NCBI RefSeq assembly: GCF_015645445.1
Contig: NZ_JADOGI010000070.1
Coordinates: 1-44,959 of the forward strand
Direction: 5' to 3'
Source: Nonomuraea cypriaca
Lineage (GTDB): Bacteria; Actinomycetota; Actinomycetes; Streptosporangiales; Streptosporangiaceae
Length of the DNA: 44,959 bases
Positions 16,603-25,088 of the stretch are shown here, in pieces; position 1 is the stretch's first letter; every line of letters starts with the position of its first letter. The notes below the pieces were generated by a model. That model saw only the letters and a list, made by a program, of their open reading frames with translations, was not told the origin of the DNA and ran no database searches. Position numbers and translations under genes: made by a program.

Positions 16603-17471
16603 CCGGTGACCCGCTTTCCCGCGCGGCGCAGCGTGACCGCCAGCAATGCGATCATGGCCAGCGTGAGCCCGAGCAGGACCACCCCCATGGCGCCGCCGCG
16701 CCCCCACTTGAGCAGCCCGTTGACCTGCGTGAAGATCTGCTGCGAGAGCAGCGCGTCGGTGGGCGAGCCGAGCAGGGCGGGGGTGACGTAGAACCCGAGC
16801 GCGCTGATGAACACGGTCAGGCACCCCGCCGACACCCCGGGGGTGGACAGCGGGACGTACACGGTCGCGAACGCCTTGACCGGGTGCGCTCCCATGCCGC
16901 CCGCGGCGGTGAGCAGCCGCCGGTCGATCCCGCTCATCACCGCGTAGAGCGGCAGCACCATGAACGGCATCAGCAGCTGCACCATCCCGATCACGACGCC
17001 CGCCTGGGTGCGGATCAGGCTGAACGGCCCCAGCCCGACGGCGCCCAGCACGTCGTTCACCACGCCGGTGTCCTGCAGCAGGATCACCCACGCGAAGGTC
17101 CGCACCATCAGGCTGGTCCAGAACGGCACCAGCACCAGGAGCGTCAGCACGGCCTTGGCCCGCGGCCCCGCGATCGTCATGGCGTACGCGTACGGGTACG
17201 ACAGGAGCAGCGCGATCACCGTCACCCAGAGGGCGGTGGTGAACGTGCGGCCGAGCACCCGCAGGTTCTGGGCCTCACCGAAGAACCAGGTGAAGTTGCC
17301 GAGACCGGGCGCCGGGTCGGTGAACGCGCTGATCACCATGGAGACCAGCGGATACAGGAAGAAGACGGCGAGCGCGACCAGCGCCGGCAGCACCAGCAGC
17401 GCCGGGCGGCGCTCAGGCGCCTCCCGCCGGCCGGCGGGAGGCGGGGCGACCGCCTGCAGGGTGGAGACCAT
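16599..17471 (-). CDS. ABC transporter permease, PotB-like
   Basis: A 290-residue permease with an N-terminal Pro/Arg-rich cytosolic tail, then a first helix LLVLPALVALAVFFLYPLVS and about five more. The EAA loop reads LTAAGGMGAHPVKAFATVYV, with an extra Gly run compared with its partner. It forms the channel with the downstream permease. Only 6 nt separate it from the binding-protein stop, and it overlaps the next gene by 4 nt. Confidence 0.92.
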   Translation of the reverse strand: MVSTLQAVAPPPAGRREAPERRPALLVLPALVALAVFFLYPLVSMVISAFTDPAPGLGNFTWFFGEAQNLRVLGRTFTTALWVTVIALLLSYPYAYAMTIAGPRAKAVLTLLVLVPFWTSLMVRTFAWVILLQDTGVVNDVLGAVGLGPFSLIRTQAGVVIGMVQLLMPFMVLPLYAVMSGIDRRLLTAAGGMGAHPVKAFATVYVPLSTPGVSAGCLTVFISALGFYVTPALLGSPTDALLSQQIFTQVNGLLKWGRGGAMGVVLLGLTLAMIALLAVTLRRAGKRVTG

Positions 17472-17477
17472 CGGAGA

Positions 17478-18596
17478 TCAGCCGCCGAGCCAGGCGGACC
17501 ACTTCTCGATCATCTCCGGCTGGTGCTCCGCCCACCACCCGGAATCGATCTTGAGCTCCTGGTCCGCCACCTTGGGCGAGCTCGTCAGGAACGACTGGCC
17601 GAGCGGGTCCAGGTTCGGCTCGGCATCGGTGTTGATCGGCGAGTACGACGTCAGCTCCGTCAGCTTGGCCTGCTGCCGCGCGCCCAGGTAATAGTTGATC
17701 AGCGCCATCGACGCCTTCGGGTTCTTGGCGTTCTTCGGCACGGTCAGCGAGTCCATGACCGGCATCCACTGGTCGAACGACACCTGGAACGGCGCGCCGT
17801 TCTTGACGGCCGCGTACGCCCGCCCGCTCCAGATCATCGCCAGGTCCACCTCGCCCGACTCCAGCAGTTGCTGCGACTCGGCGCCGGTCTTCCAGAACAC
17901 CAGGTTCGAGCGGACCGACTGGAGCTTCTTGGTCGCCCGATCGACGTCCAGCGGGTAGAGCTGGTCAGGCGCGACGCCGTCGGCGATCAGCGCGGCCTCG
18001 AACGGACCGGGCGCCGAGTCCCCGGGATTGCCGGAAATGGCGCGCTTGCCGGGGAACTTCGTCGTGTCGAAGAAGTCCTTCCAGCCCTTGGGCGGGTTCG
18101 CGCCGAACTTGGTCTTGTTGTAGGCGAGCACCATGCCGTACTGCATCGCCGGGACGCTGCACTCGGTCGTCAGGCCCTCAGGGACCTTGGACTTGTCGAT
18201 GACCTTGTAGTCGAGCGGCTGGAGCAGCTTGCCGCACTGCGCCTGCGCCCAGATCGAGTCGGTGTCGATCACGTCCCAGGTGACGTTGGACGAGTCGACC
18301 TGGGCCTTGATCTTGGCGTAGTCGGTCGGGCCGTCCTGCACGATGTTGGCGCCCGACTCCTGCGCGAACGGGTCGATCGCGGCCTTCTGCTGGCCGTCCT
18401 GGTAGGCGCCCCCGTAGGAGACGAAGGTCATGTTCAGGCCGCTGAGCGCGTCCTTCTTGACCGTGCCCGACTTGGCGGGTCCCGGGCCGAGGTCGATCGA
18501 GGCGGGTGTCGCCGAGCCCGCTCCGCAGGCCGCCGCGAGCAGGAGCGAAGCCGCGACACCGGCCGTCGCGGCCAGTCGCGCCGAGTGCTTCGGCAT
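17478..18596 (-). CDS. Extracellular solute-binding lipoprotein, polyamine type (PotD-like)
   Basis: A 372-residue secreted binding protein. The N-terminus MPKHSARL, a hydrophobic core, and LAAACGAG form a lipoprotein signal with the lipidated Cys near residue 24. The mature part has MTFVSYGGAYQDGQQKA, VIDTDSIWAQAQCGKLLQPLD, MIWSGRAYAAVKNGAPF and MDSLTVPKNAKNPKASMALI, as in spermidine/putrescine-binding proteins. AAGGGGG lies about 6 nt before the ATG. Polyamine specificity is inferred from family resemblance and from the oxidase in the operon; opines or other cationic amines are alternatives. Confidence 0.9.
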   Translation of the reverse strand: MPKHSARLAATAGVAASLLLAAACGAGSATPASIDLGPGPAKSGTVKKDALSGLNMTFVSYGGAYQDGQQKAAIDPFAQESGANIVQDGPTDYAKIKAQVDSSNVTWDVIDTDSIWAQAQCGKLLQPLDYKVIDKSKVPEGLTTECSVPAMQYGMVLAYNKTKFGANPPKGWKDFFDTTKFPGKRAISGNPGDSAPGPFEAALIADGVAPDQLYPLDVDRATKKLQSVRSNLVFWKTGAESQQLLESGEVDLAMIWSGRAYAAVKNGAPFQVSFDQWMPVMDSLTVPKNAKNPKASMALINYYLGARQQAKLTELTSYSPINTDAEPNLDPLGQSFLTSSPKVADQELKIDSGWWAEHQPEMIEKWSAWLGG

Positions 18597-18628
18597 GGAT
18601 TACCCCCTTGTTGCGGGTATGAGTGTGT

Positions 18629-19207
18629 TCAGGAGGATGTGGTGGGCGGGGCGATGATCCAGAGGATCTCGGCGGTCTCGTCGCTCTCGTTGACGACCCG
18701 GTGGGGGATCGACGTGCGGTACTCCACGCTGTCCCCGGGCCCCAGCACGTGGGCGGCGGCGGAGTCGTGGGGACCGAGCCAGAGGGTGATCCTCCCGCGG
18801 AGCACCAGAAAGATCTCCTGGGAGGCGCCGTGGCTGTACGGCTCGTCCCCGGTGGACGAGCCAGGATCGAACTCCCCGGCGTACACCTCCACATGCTGGA
18901 GCGGACGCTGGGAGATCAGGAACTTACGCGTGCCGGGGCCGGTGGGTAGTTCGGGACGGGCTTCGCGGCGCACCACGCGGTGGCCGATCTCGTCCTCCTC
19001 GTTGAACAGGTCCGCGACCGTGAGCCCGAGCGCCGAGGCGATCCGCCGGAGCATCCCGATGCTGGAGCTGGTCTGCCCGCGCTCCAACTGGCTGATGAAG
19101 CTCGCGCTCGCCTTGGCCTCGACCGCGAGAGAGCGCACGGTCATGTGACGCATGTTGCGGTAGGCGCGGATCCGCGCACCCAAGCGGGCGTTCTCCGACT
19201 CCGTCAT
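18629..19207 (-). CDS. XRE-family regulator with C-terminal cupin domain (PuuR-like)
   Basis: A 192-residue transcription factor. Residues 1-75 form a helix-turn-helix (RIRAYRNMRHMTVRSLAVEA, then SFISQLERGQTSSSIGMLRR). Residues 105-190 form a small cupin (YSHGASQEIFLVLRGRITL, then GPGDSVEYRTSIPHRVVN) that would bind the effector. The same architecture is found in PuuR, the putrescine repressor. It is first in the operon, 32 nt before the binding-protein gene, so it probably controls its own operon; operators were not identified. Confidence 0.92.
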   Translation of the reverse strand: MTESENARLGARIRAYRNMRHMTVRSLAVEAKASASFISQLERGQTSSSIGMLRRIASALGLTVADLFNEEDEIGHRVVRREARPELPTGPGTRKFLISQRPLQHVEVYAGEFDPGSSTGDEPYSHGASQEIFLVLRGRITLWLGPHDSAAAHVLGPGDSVEYRTSIPHRVVNESDETAEILWIIAPPTTSS

Positions 19208-19276
19208 CGAACCTCTCGATTGGCTGCACTGAACAGATTGTTAAGTGGCAATGAAAGGACCGTACAGAGGTAGTCG

Positions 19277-19292
19277 AATCCCCAGCAAGGGG
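19277..19292. terminator. Short hairpin in the 113-nt gap upstream of the XRE operon
   Basis: TCCCC and GGGGA face each other across a 6-nt loop. It could terminate the minus-strand NmrA-like gene or be chance in GC-rich DNA. The same gap must hold the XRE operon promoter, for which I saw only an AT-richer patch around 19230-19255. Confidence 0.25.
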
Positions 19293-19320
19293 GAGTTGAG
19301 TAACGAGTAAGTAAAGGCGC

Positions 19321-20214
19321 TCAGGTGCGGGTTGGGCGCTGGTAGCCCTCGTCGCCGCCGTACACGTGCAGGTCAGGGTCCTGCTCAGGCTGGCTGGCCG
19401 GGCTGGTGGGGGAGGCGGTGTGCTCGGTGGCGAAGTCGTCGGACGGCATGGACGGGGGCGGCAGGAGATATTCGAGCCAGGTGATGTGACCCGTGGGCGT
19501 CGCGTCGGTGGTCAGGTCGCCGGCGCGCTGGGCGGCGTACAGGCGTCCGGGGAAGCGTACGGGCAGGCAGGCGCGCCGCAGGCCCCTGGCGATCAGCCAG
19601 CTCCTGGCCAGCTCGCGGGTGTCGAGCACCTGCGGCCCCCCGAACTCGATCTCCCTGCCCGCCGGGCCGGCCGCGATCAGCTGGGTCACCAACGCGGCGA
19701 CCTCGCCCGTGTGGACCGGCTGCCACGGCAGGCTCGGGTCGACCGGCAGCACCGGGAGCGACTGGAGGCCGCGTAGCCGCTGGTGCAGCCACTGGTGGAA
19801 CGGCGTGGCGCGGAGCACGGTCCAGCCCAGGCCGCTCTCGCCGACCAGGTGCTCGGCCTCCCGCTTGTACCGGAGATAGCCGGTGGGCGCCCGATCCGCG
19901 CCGACCATCGAGGTGTAGAGCAGGTGACCGACGCCTGCCTCGCGGGCGGCGTGGATCAGCGCGCGAGTGCCGGGCAGGTCCACCGCGCCGCGCCCCCTGC
20001 GCCCGCTCGTGGCGAGGTGCGCGACCACGTCGACGCCGCTCACGGCGTCATGGACGCCCTTGCCCGAGATCAGGTCGCCCCAGACCCATTCGACCTTCCC
20101 GCGGCTCTCGTGCCTGGTACGGCTGAGCGCCCGCACCTGGTGTCCCGCCCTCACCAGGGCGGGCACCAGCGCGCCGCCCAGCGTGCCCGTGGCTCCCGTG
20201 ACCAGAATGCGCAT
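19321..20214 (-). CDS. NAD(P)-binding NmrA/SDR-a-like protein
   Basis: A 297-residue atypical short-chain dehydrogenase. The Rossmann start RILVTGATGTLGGALVPALV is at residues 2-21. VDVVAHLATSG and LLYTSMVGADRAPTGYLRYK supply a Tyr with a Lys four residues on. The last about 50 residues are Pro/Ser-rich and probably disordered. Such proteins sense or use NAD(P)H. The ATG at 20214 is preferred; a TTG three codons earlier has its G-run too close. It is divergent from the pyruvate oxidase gene, with 66 nt between starts, which suggests shared control. Confidence 0.87.
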   Translation of the reverse strand: MRILVTGATGTLGGALVPALVRAGHQVRALSRTRHESRGKVEWVWGDLISGKGVHDAVSGVDVVAHLATSGRRGRGAVDLPGTRALIHAAREAGVGHLLYTSMVGADRAPTGYLRYKREAEHLVGESGLGWTVLRATPFHQWLHQRLRGLQSLPVLPVDPSLPWQPVHTGEVAALVTQLIAAGPAGREIEFGGPQVLDTRELARSWLIARGLRRACLPVRFPGRLYAAQRAGDLTTDATPTGHITWLEYLLPPPSMPSDDFATEHTASPTSPASQPEQDPDLHVYGGDEGYQRPTRT

Positions 20215-20280
20215 GGCCGTCAACTACCCCCGAATCCTCAGATATGTCTGCTGGCCGCGAAGCGGGGTAGTGCCGGTCCC

Positions 20281-22041
20281 ATGGCTCGAATCGCATCGGA
20301 ATCCCTGATCGAACGGCTCGCGGAGTGGGGCGTCGACACCGTCTTCGGCCTGCCCGGGGACGGCATCAACGGCATCATGGAAGGGCTGCGGCGGCACCGC
20401 GACCGGGTGCGCTTCGTGCTCGTCCACCACGAGGAGGCCGCGGCCTTCATGGCCACCGGCTACGCCAAGGCCACGGGGCGCCTCGGCGTGTGCCTGGCCA
20501 CCTCAGGGCCAGGCGGCATCCACCTGCTCAACGGCCTCTACGACGCCAAACTCGACCACACGCCCGTCCTGGCCATCACCGGCATGCAGGAGACGTCCGT
20601 GCTGGGCACCGGCTACCAGCAGGAGGTGCACCTGGACAAGCTGTTCGCCGACGTGGCCGAGTACAACATGCTGGTCAGCAACCCGGCCCAACTGCCCTCG
20701 CTGGCGGACCTCGCGATCAGGACCGCGTACGCGCGGCGCGGGGTGGCGCACCTCACCGTGCCCAACGACATCCAGGTGGCCGAGGCGGGGGCGGATCCGT
20801 ACCAGCACGTGGCCCCCGCGCGGGCGCCGCAGACCGCGCCGATCTACCTCCAGCCGTCCGGGCTGCCGCGGCAGGAGGACCTCGAATGGGCGGCCGAGGT
20901 GCTCAACCAGGCCGAGCGTCCGGCCATGCTCGTCGGGCAGGGCGCGCTGCACGCCAGGCAGGAGGTGCTGGCCGTGGCCGAGGCCCTGGGCGCGCCCGTG
21001 GTCAAGACGCTGCCGGGCAAGGCGGTCGTGCCGGACGACTCGCCGTACACGACCGGTGGGATCGGGCTGCTCGGCACCCGGCCGAGCGAGGAGTTGATGG
21101 ACGACGCCGACGTGCTCTTCATGGTGGGCACGAACTTCCCGTACACCAAGTTCCTGCCGGAGCGGGCGCGGGTGGTGCAGTTCGAGGCGGAGCCGACCAG
21201 GGCGGGGGCGCGGATCGCGACGGACGTGCCGGTGGTGTGCGACGCGAAGGAGGGGCTGGCGGCGCTGCTGCCGCTGATCGCCCGCCGGGACGGAAGCGCT
21301 CATCTGGCGAAATATCAAAAGATGATGGCTAAGTGGCGCTCCGACATGGAGACGCTGGAGAACCCGGACAGGGACCCCATCGCGCCCCAGTACGCCATGT
21401 CCGTCATCGATGACCTCGCGGCCGACGACGCCATCCTGACCTGCGACAGCGGCACCATCGCCACGTGGGCGGCCAGGCACTGGACGATCCGCGACGGGCG
21501 CGAGTTCTACCTCTCGGGAACGCTGGCCACGATGGCTCCCGGCCTCCCGTACGCCATCGCGATGCAGCACGCCTTTCCCGGCCGCCAGGTCATCGCGTAC
21601 GTCGGCGACGGCGGCTTCTCGATGCTGATGGCCGAGTTCCTGACCGCGGCCCAGCACCGGCTGCCGATCACGGTGGTCATCAACAACAACAACTCGCTCG
21701 GCCAGATTCTCTGGGAGCAGATGGTGCTCGGCTACCCAGAGCACGGCGTGCGCTACGCCGCGCCCGAGGCCGACTTCTCCGTCTGGGCGAGGTCGTGCGG
21801 CGGGTTCGGCGCGAAGGTCACCAAGTCGGGCGACGTGGCCCCGGCCATCAGGCAGGCGCTGGCCCACGACGGCCCGGCGCTGGTGGACGTGGACGTGAAC
21901 CCGAACGAGCCGCCCATGCCGGGCAAGGTCTCCTACGAGCAGGCCAAGAGCTTCGCCCAGGCGTTCCTCAAGGGCCAGCCGCACAAGGCCGCCATCGCCA
22001 CCACCCTGTTCAAGGACCGGATCCAGCGCCTGGACGGCTGA
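20281..22041 (+). CDS. Thiamine-diphosphate-dependent pyruvate oxidase/dehydrogenase (PoxB-like)
   Basis: A 586-residue enzyme that would decarboxylate pyruvate to acetate and CO2, passing electrons to quinone or oxygen. It has the three-domain family layout: N-terminal Pyr domain with the catalytic Glu in VHHEEAAAFMATGYAK, central FAD/nucleotide domain (PAMLVGQGAL; DVLFMVGTNFPY), and C-terminal PP domain with the Mg-TPP motif GDGGFSMLMAEF ending in NNNNSLGQI. The ATG at 20281 begins the conserved MARIASESLIERL. Membrane-binding C-terminal peptides are not obvious. A related TPP enzyme such as acetolactate synthase is less likely given its length and FAD region. Confidence 0.9.
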   Translation: MARIASESLIERLAEWGVDTVFGLPGDGINGIMEGLRRHRDRVRFVLVHHEEAAAFMATGYAKATGRLGVCLATSGPGGIHLLNGLYDAKLDHTPVLAITGMQETSVLGTGYQQEVHLDKLFADVAEYNMLVSNPAQLPSLADLAIRTAYARRGVAHLTVPNDIQVAEAGADPYQHVAPARAPQTAPIYLQPSGLPRQEDLEWAAEVLNQAERPAMLVGQGALHARQEVLAVAEALGAPVVKTLPGKAVVPDDSPYTTGGIGLLGTRPSEELMDDADVLFMVGTNFPYTKFLPERARVVQFEAEPTRAGARIATDVPVVCDAKEGLAALLPLIARRDGSAHLAKYQKMMAKWRSDMETLENPDRDPIAPQYAMSVIDDLAADDAILTCDSGTIATWAARHWTIRDGREFYLSGTLATMAPGLPYAIAMQHAFPGRQVIAYVGDGGFSMLMAEFLTAAQHRLPITVVINNNNSLGQILWEQMVLGYPEHGVRYAAPEADFSVWARSCGGFGAKVTKSGDVAPAIRQALAHDGPALVDVDVNPNEPPMPGKVSYEQAKSFAQAFLKGQPHKAAIATTLFKDRIQRLDG

Positions 22042-22047
22042 CGCGGC

Positions 22048-22070
22048 GCGGCGGCGATCCCGGCCGCCGC
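22048..22070 (+). terminator. GC-rich hairpin after the pyruvate oxidase gene
   Basis: GCGGCGGC and GCCGCCGC form a perfect 8-bp stem around a 7-nt loop, 7 nt after the stop. There is no U-tract, as is common for actinobacterial terminators. Confidence 0.5.
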
Positions 22071-22162
22071 GCTCAGCGGCGGCTCCGTCAGCCGGTGCGT
22101 CGTGCTCAGCGGCACCCCGCTGCACCTGGCCAGGTCGGTGCCGGAGGCGGGATGCTTCCCTC

Positions 22163-23326
22163 ATGCGAACTCAGGTCGGGATCATCGGAGCCGGCCCCGC
22201 GGGCCTGCTCCTGTCTCATTTGCTGCACCTGCGCGGCATCTCCTCCGTGGTGCTGGAGAAGCGCAGCCGCGACCACGTCGAGCGGCGGGTCCGCGCCGGG
22301 GTGCTGGAGCAGGGCACGGTCGACACGCTGATCGAGGCGGGCGTCGGCGAGCGGATGTCGCGCGAGGGCCTGCCGCACCACGGCATCGAGCTCAGGTACG
22401 GCGGCGCCGGCCACCGCATCGCGTTCGAGAAGCTCGTCCCCGGCCGGTCGATCACCGTGTACGGGCAACAGGAGGTGGTCAAGGACCTCATCGCGGCCAG
22501 ACTGTCGGCGGGCGGCGACGTGCGGTTCGAGGTCGAGGACGTGGCCGTGCACGGGCTGGAGTCGGAGCCCTGGCTGACGTTCGGCGGCGAACGGCTCGAC
22601 TGCGACGTGATCGCCGGCTGCGACGGCTTCCACGGCGTGTCGAGGCCGGCCATCCCCGAGGGTGTTCTGGAGGTGTTCGAGCGGGAATACCCCTTCGCCT
22701 GGCTCGGCATCCTGGCCAGGGTGCCGCCGTCGTCCGAGGAGCTGATCTACACCAGGACCGAGCGCGGCTTCGCCCTGCACAGCATGCGCTCGCCCACTGT
22801 CAGCCGCTTCTACCTGCAGGTGCCGGCGGACGCGCGAGTGGAGCAGTGGCCGGACGAGCGGATCTGGGCGGAGTTGAAGGCTCGGCTGGAGAGCGTGCCC
22901 GGGTTCACGCTGGCGACCGGCGAGATCATGGAGAAGGGCGTCACGCCGATGCGCTCGTTCGTCGCCGAGCCCATGCAGTACGGGCGGCTCTACCTGGCCG
23001 GGGACGCCGCCCACATCGTGCCGCCGACCGGCGCCAAGGGGCTCAACCTGGCCGTGGCCGACGTCCGCGTGCTGACCGAGGCGCTGGCCGCCTACTTCGA
23101 ACGCGGCTCCACCGACCTGCTCGACGGCTACTCGGCGGCGTGCCTCAAGCGGGTGTGGCGGGCGCAGCACTTCTCGTGGTGGATGACGACGCTGCTGCAC
23201 ACGTTCGAGGAGGACGACGCTTACGGGCGGCGGCTGCAGCTGTCGTACCTCGATTACGTGACCTCGTCGCAGACGGCGGCGACCACCCTGGCGGAGAACT
23301 ACGTGGGCCTGCCGTGGGCCCCCTGA
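22163..23326 (+). CDS. pobA: 4-hydroxybenzoate 3-monooxygenase
   Basis: A 387-residue FAD/NADPH aromatic hydroxylase converting 4-hydroxybenzoate to protocatechuate, the entry to the beta-ketoadipate pathway. The N-terminal FAD motif is VGIIGAGPAGLLLSHLL. RRVRAGVLEQGTVDTL is the PobA-type substrate/FAD loop, and the second FAD motif is YLAGDAAHIVPPTGAKGLNL. Length is close to the Pseudomonas enzyme (394). No protocatechuate ring-cleavage genes are in the window. The 121-nt gap upstream holds only the hairpin at 22048. Confidence 0.93.
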   Translation: MRTQVGIIGAGPAGLLLSHLLHLRGISSVVLEKRSRDHVERRVRAGVLEQGTVDTLIEAGVGERMSREGLPHHGIELRYGGAGHRIAFEKLVPGRSITVYGQQEVVKDLIAARLSAGGDVRFEVEDVAVHGLESEPWLTFGGERLDCDVIAGCDGFHGVSRPAIPEGVLEVFEREYPFAWLGILARVPPSSEELIYTRTERGFALHSMRSPTVSRFYLQVPADARVEQWPDERIWAELKARLESVPGFTLATGEIMEKGVTPMRSFVAEPMQYGRLYLAGDAAHIVPPTGAKGLNLAVADVRVLTEALAAYFERGSTDLLDGYSAACLKRVWRAQHFSWWMTTLLHTFEEDDAYGRRLQLSYLDYVTSSQTAATTLAENYVGLPWAP

Positions 23327-23353
23327 CCTTGGAAGATGCTTTAAGGTTGATTG

Positions 23354-23665
23354 GTGGTCTTTGAGGATGGATGGGCGGTTTCGCCTTTTCGGTGGTTGAT
23401 GAACGCGCTGGGCGAGGCGCAGCTCGACAGGATGGGCCGCGAGCCCGGACTGGTCGCCGCGGTTGACCAGCACGTCGCGGTGCTGCGTGACGCGATCCCG
23501 CTGGACCGCGAGACGCTGGGCGACTACCTGCTGGGCTTCATCGACGAGCTGCGCCAGCGCGGCTGGGTCCTCGGGGACGAGCCGGACGCGGCCGCGCTGC
23601 GGCTGACGGCGGTCTGCTGGCTGGCCCGCGAACGCGGCTTCCTGGAAGACGCCGGCCCCGCCTGA
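23354..23665 (+). CDS. Small protein resembling DUF6401
   Basis: A 103-residue protein, helical throughout. The segment LMNALGEAQLDRMGREPGLV followed by AAVDQHVAVLRDAI recalls the actinomycete DUF6401 family, whose function is unknown; that assignment is from memory. GTG at 23354 has AAGG 7 nt upstream; an ATG at 23399 would give 88 residues. It lies 27 nt after pobA, so they may be co-transcribed. A short GGCG-GTTT-CGCC hairpin with a T-run sits inside its 5' end (about 23374-23389). Confidence 0.6.
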   Translation: MVFEDGWAVSPFRWLMNALGEAQLDRMGREPGLVAAVDQHVAVLRDAIPLDRETLGDYLLGFIDELRQRGWVLGDEPDAAALRLTAVCWLARERGFLEDAGPA

Positions 23666-23722
23666 TCGCGCGTACTGGGCCGACTCGGGCCCTGACCGCC
23701 GCGCGCCGGCCCCGCCTGATCG
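23651..23722 (+). repeat. 18-bp stop-containing block repeated 54 bp downstream
   Basis: GCCGGCCCCGCCTGATCG, which includes the stop of the DUF6401-like gene (TGA 23663-23665), is repeated exactly at 23705-23722. Confidence 0.85.
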
Positions 23723-23733
23723 GGCCGAGCGGC

Positions 23734-23789
23734 CCGGTCGCACGAGGCCGGTGGCACGAGTCCGGTCGCACGAGTCCGGTCGTGTGGGG
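23734..23789 (+). repeat. Four 14-bp tandem units (CCGGTCGCACGAGT type)
   Basis: Units at 23734, 23748, 23762 and 23776 read CCGGTCGCACGAGG, CCGGTGGCACGAGT, CCGGTCGCACGAGT and CCGGTCGTGTGGGG. With the 18-bp repeat these fill the 133-nt gap between convergent genes. Confidence 0.9.
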
Positions 23790-23798
23790 GGCCGGGGG

Positions 23799-24587
23799 TC
23801 AGCCGGGAGGCAGGTCGGACCGGGTGGCGCCGCCGCCGCCCTGGGTCGTGCGGGGCGTCGGCTCGCCGGTCATCGCCTGGGCGTCCTGGCGACCCCGCTG
23901 GTACGCCTCCGCGTGCGCCCTGGCCTGCGGGGCCTCCTGCTCGATCCGGCCCAGCCAGCGCTCCCAGCGCTGCTGCATCGGCCGTACGAGCCCGCCGCCG
24001 AAGCCGATCGCCGCGATCGCCCCGATGGTGGCGAGCACCGCGATCAGGACCGGAGTCGTGACGGTGGTGGCCACGCCGATCTGGTTGAGCGCGGCGATGA
24101 TGCCCAGCGCCCAGATGAACACCGACACGGCGGTCGCCAGCCAGCGGCCGTAGGACAGCCCGCCCAGCATGCCGCCGACGATGTCGCTGACGGCCTTGGC
24201 CACTGCGCCCGCCACCACGATGATCACGATGGCGACGATGGCCTTGGGCAGCCACCCCACCACGGAGTTCAGCATCGCGGAGATCGGGTTGGGCCCGAAG
24301 ACACTGAAGGCCAGCTGCAGGGTCACCAGCAGGATCGCGTAGAAGACGATCCTGGCGAGCAGGCTGCTCGCGTCGTACTTGCTGCGTTCCATCGCGCGCC
24401 GCACACCGCTGCGCTCCACGGCCCGGTCGAAGCCGACGCGCTCGAGGATCTTGTCGCAGATCTTTTCCAGAGCCTTGGCCACGATCCAGCCGATGATGAG
24501 GATCACCACGAACGCGATCAGTTTCGGGACGAACGTCGCTATCTGCCGGATTACGTCCTGGATGCCCTGGCCTATGTTGATGTCCAC
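23799..24587 (-). CDS. Conserved-TM-helix membrane protein (MscS-related, CmpX-like)
   Basis: A 262-residue inner-membrane protein with about five hydrophobic segments, near residues 18-40, 77-97, 112-133, 150-170 and 180-200. Repeats of the conserved-TM-helix type are visible: FVPKLIAFVVILIIGWIVAK and WLPKAIVAIVIIVVAGAVAK each follow an amphipathic helix, and a Gly-rich third pore-like segment ends in GFGGGLVRPMQQRWERW. The beta domain of true MscS channels is absent; the C-terminal 50 residues are hydrophilic. A role in small-solute or osmotic gating is inferred from family resemblance. Confidence 0.82.
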   Translation of the reverse strand: MDINIGQGIQDVIRQIATFVPKLIAFVVILIIGWIVAKALEKICDKILERVGFDRAVERSGVRRAMERSKYDASSLLARIVFYAILLVTLQLAFSVFGPNPISAMLNSVVGWLPKAIVAIVIIVVAGAVAKAVSDIVGGMLGGLSYGRWLATAVSVFIWALGIIAALNQIGVATTVTTPVLIAVLATIGAIAAIGFGGGLVRPMQQRWERWLGRIEQEAPQARAHAEAYQRGRQDAQAMTGEPTPRTTQGGGGATRSDLPPG

Positions 24588-24700
24588 GGTTTCCTCCCCT
24601 GAGGAGCCAATGAAACGGCGCTACCCGTACAAAATCGGTATATGCACGCAGCGCCACCAAAAGCTCTCACAGGGCGACATTTCGCCCGGCGTTCAGCCGC

Positions 24701-24706
24701 TAGGAT
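24701..24706 (+). promoter_or_regulatory. -10 element (TAGGAT) for a leaderless VOC gene
   Basis: TAGGAT lies 7 nt upstream of the ATG at 24714, with no Shine-Dalgarno sequence. Confidence 0.5.
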
Positions 24707-24713
24707 GATCGGC

Positions 24714-25088
24714 ATGCATCGCAGCCGCCTCTACGCCCTCCTGATCGACACGCCCGCGCCCGAAGCCGCCGAGGCGTCGGCCTTCTGGGCGGCGGCCCTT
24801 GGCGCCACCGCCACCCCGCTGCCGTCGTACGAGCAGTTCACCTCGTTGCACGGCGCTGTGCCCGGTTTCGACGTAGCCGTCCAGGCGGTCGACGACGCGC
24901 CCCGGATGCACATCGACATCGAGACCGACGACGTCGAGGCCGAGGTCGCCCGCTTGGTCGCCCTCGGGGCGAAGGAGGTGGCGCAGTGGCAGGAGTGCCG
25001 CACCCTGCGCGCCCCCGGCGGCCACCTGCTCTGCGTGCTGCCCGTGGAGAGCGACCGGTTCGAGGCCGAGGCCAAGACCTGGCCGTAG
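24714..25088 (+). CDS. VOC-superfamily (glyoxalase-like) protein
   Basis: A 124-residue protein of two beta-alpha-beta-beta-beta units: residues 3-60 (LYALLIDTP, FWAAALGATATPLPSYEQF) and 65-124 (MHIDIETDDVEAEVARLVAL, RAPGGHLLCVLPVES). A His-Glu metal set like that of glyoxalase I is only partly present (HIDIE), so the activity is open. The ATG at 24714 is chosen over an upstream in-frame start because of the -10 box. The 55-nt gap to the convergent aldolase is repeat-filled. Confidence 0.85.
   Translation: MHRSRLYALLIDTPAPEAAEASAFWAAALGATATPLPSYEQFTSLHGAVPGFDVAVQAVDDAPRMHIDIETDDVEAEVARLVALGAKEVAQWQECRTLRAPGGHLLCVLPVESDRFEAEAKTWP

Noticed and set aside
19783..20280. N-terminal extension of the pyruvate oxidase frame upstream of 20281
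   Set aside because: The extension lies antisense to the NmrA-like gene and lacks any family similarity; MARIASESL at 20281 is the conserved start.
23734..23789. Possible CRISPR-like array
   Set aside because: The 14-bp units are directly adjacent with no spacers and only four copies.
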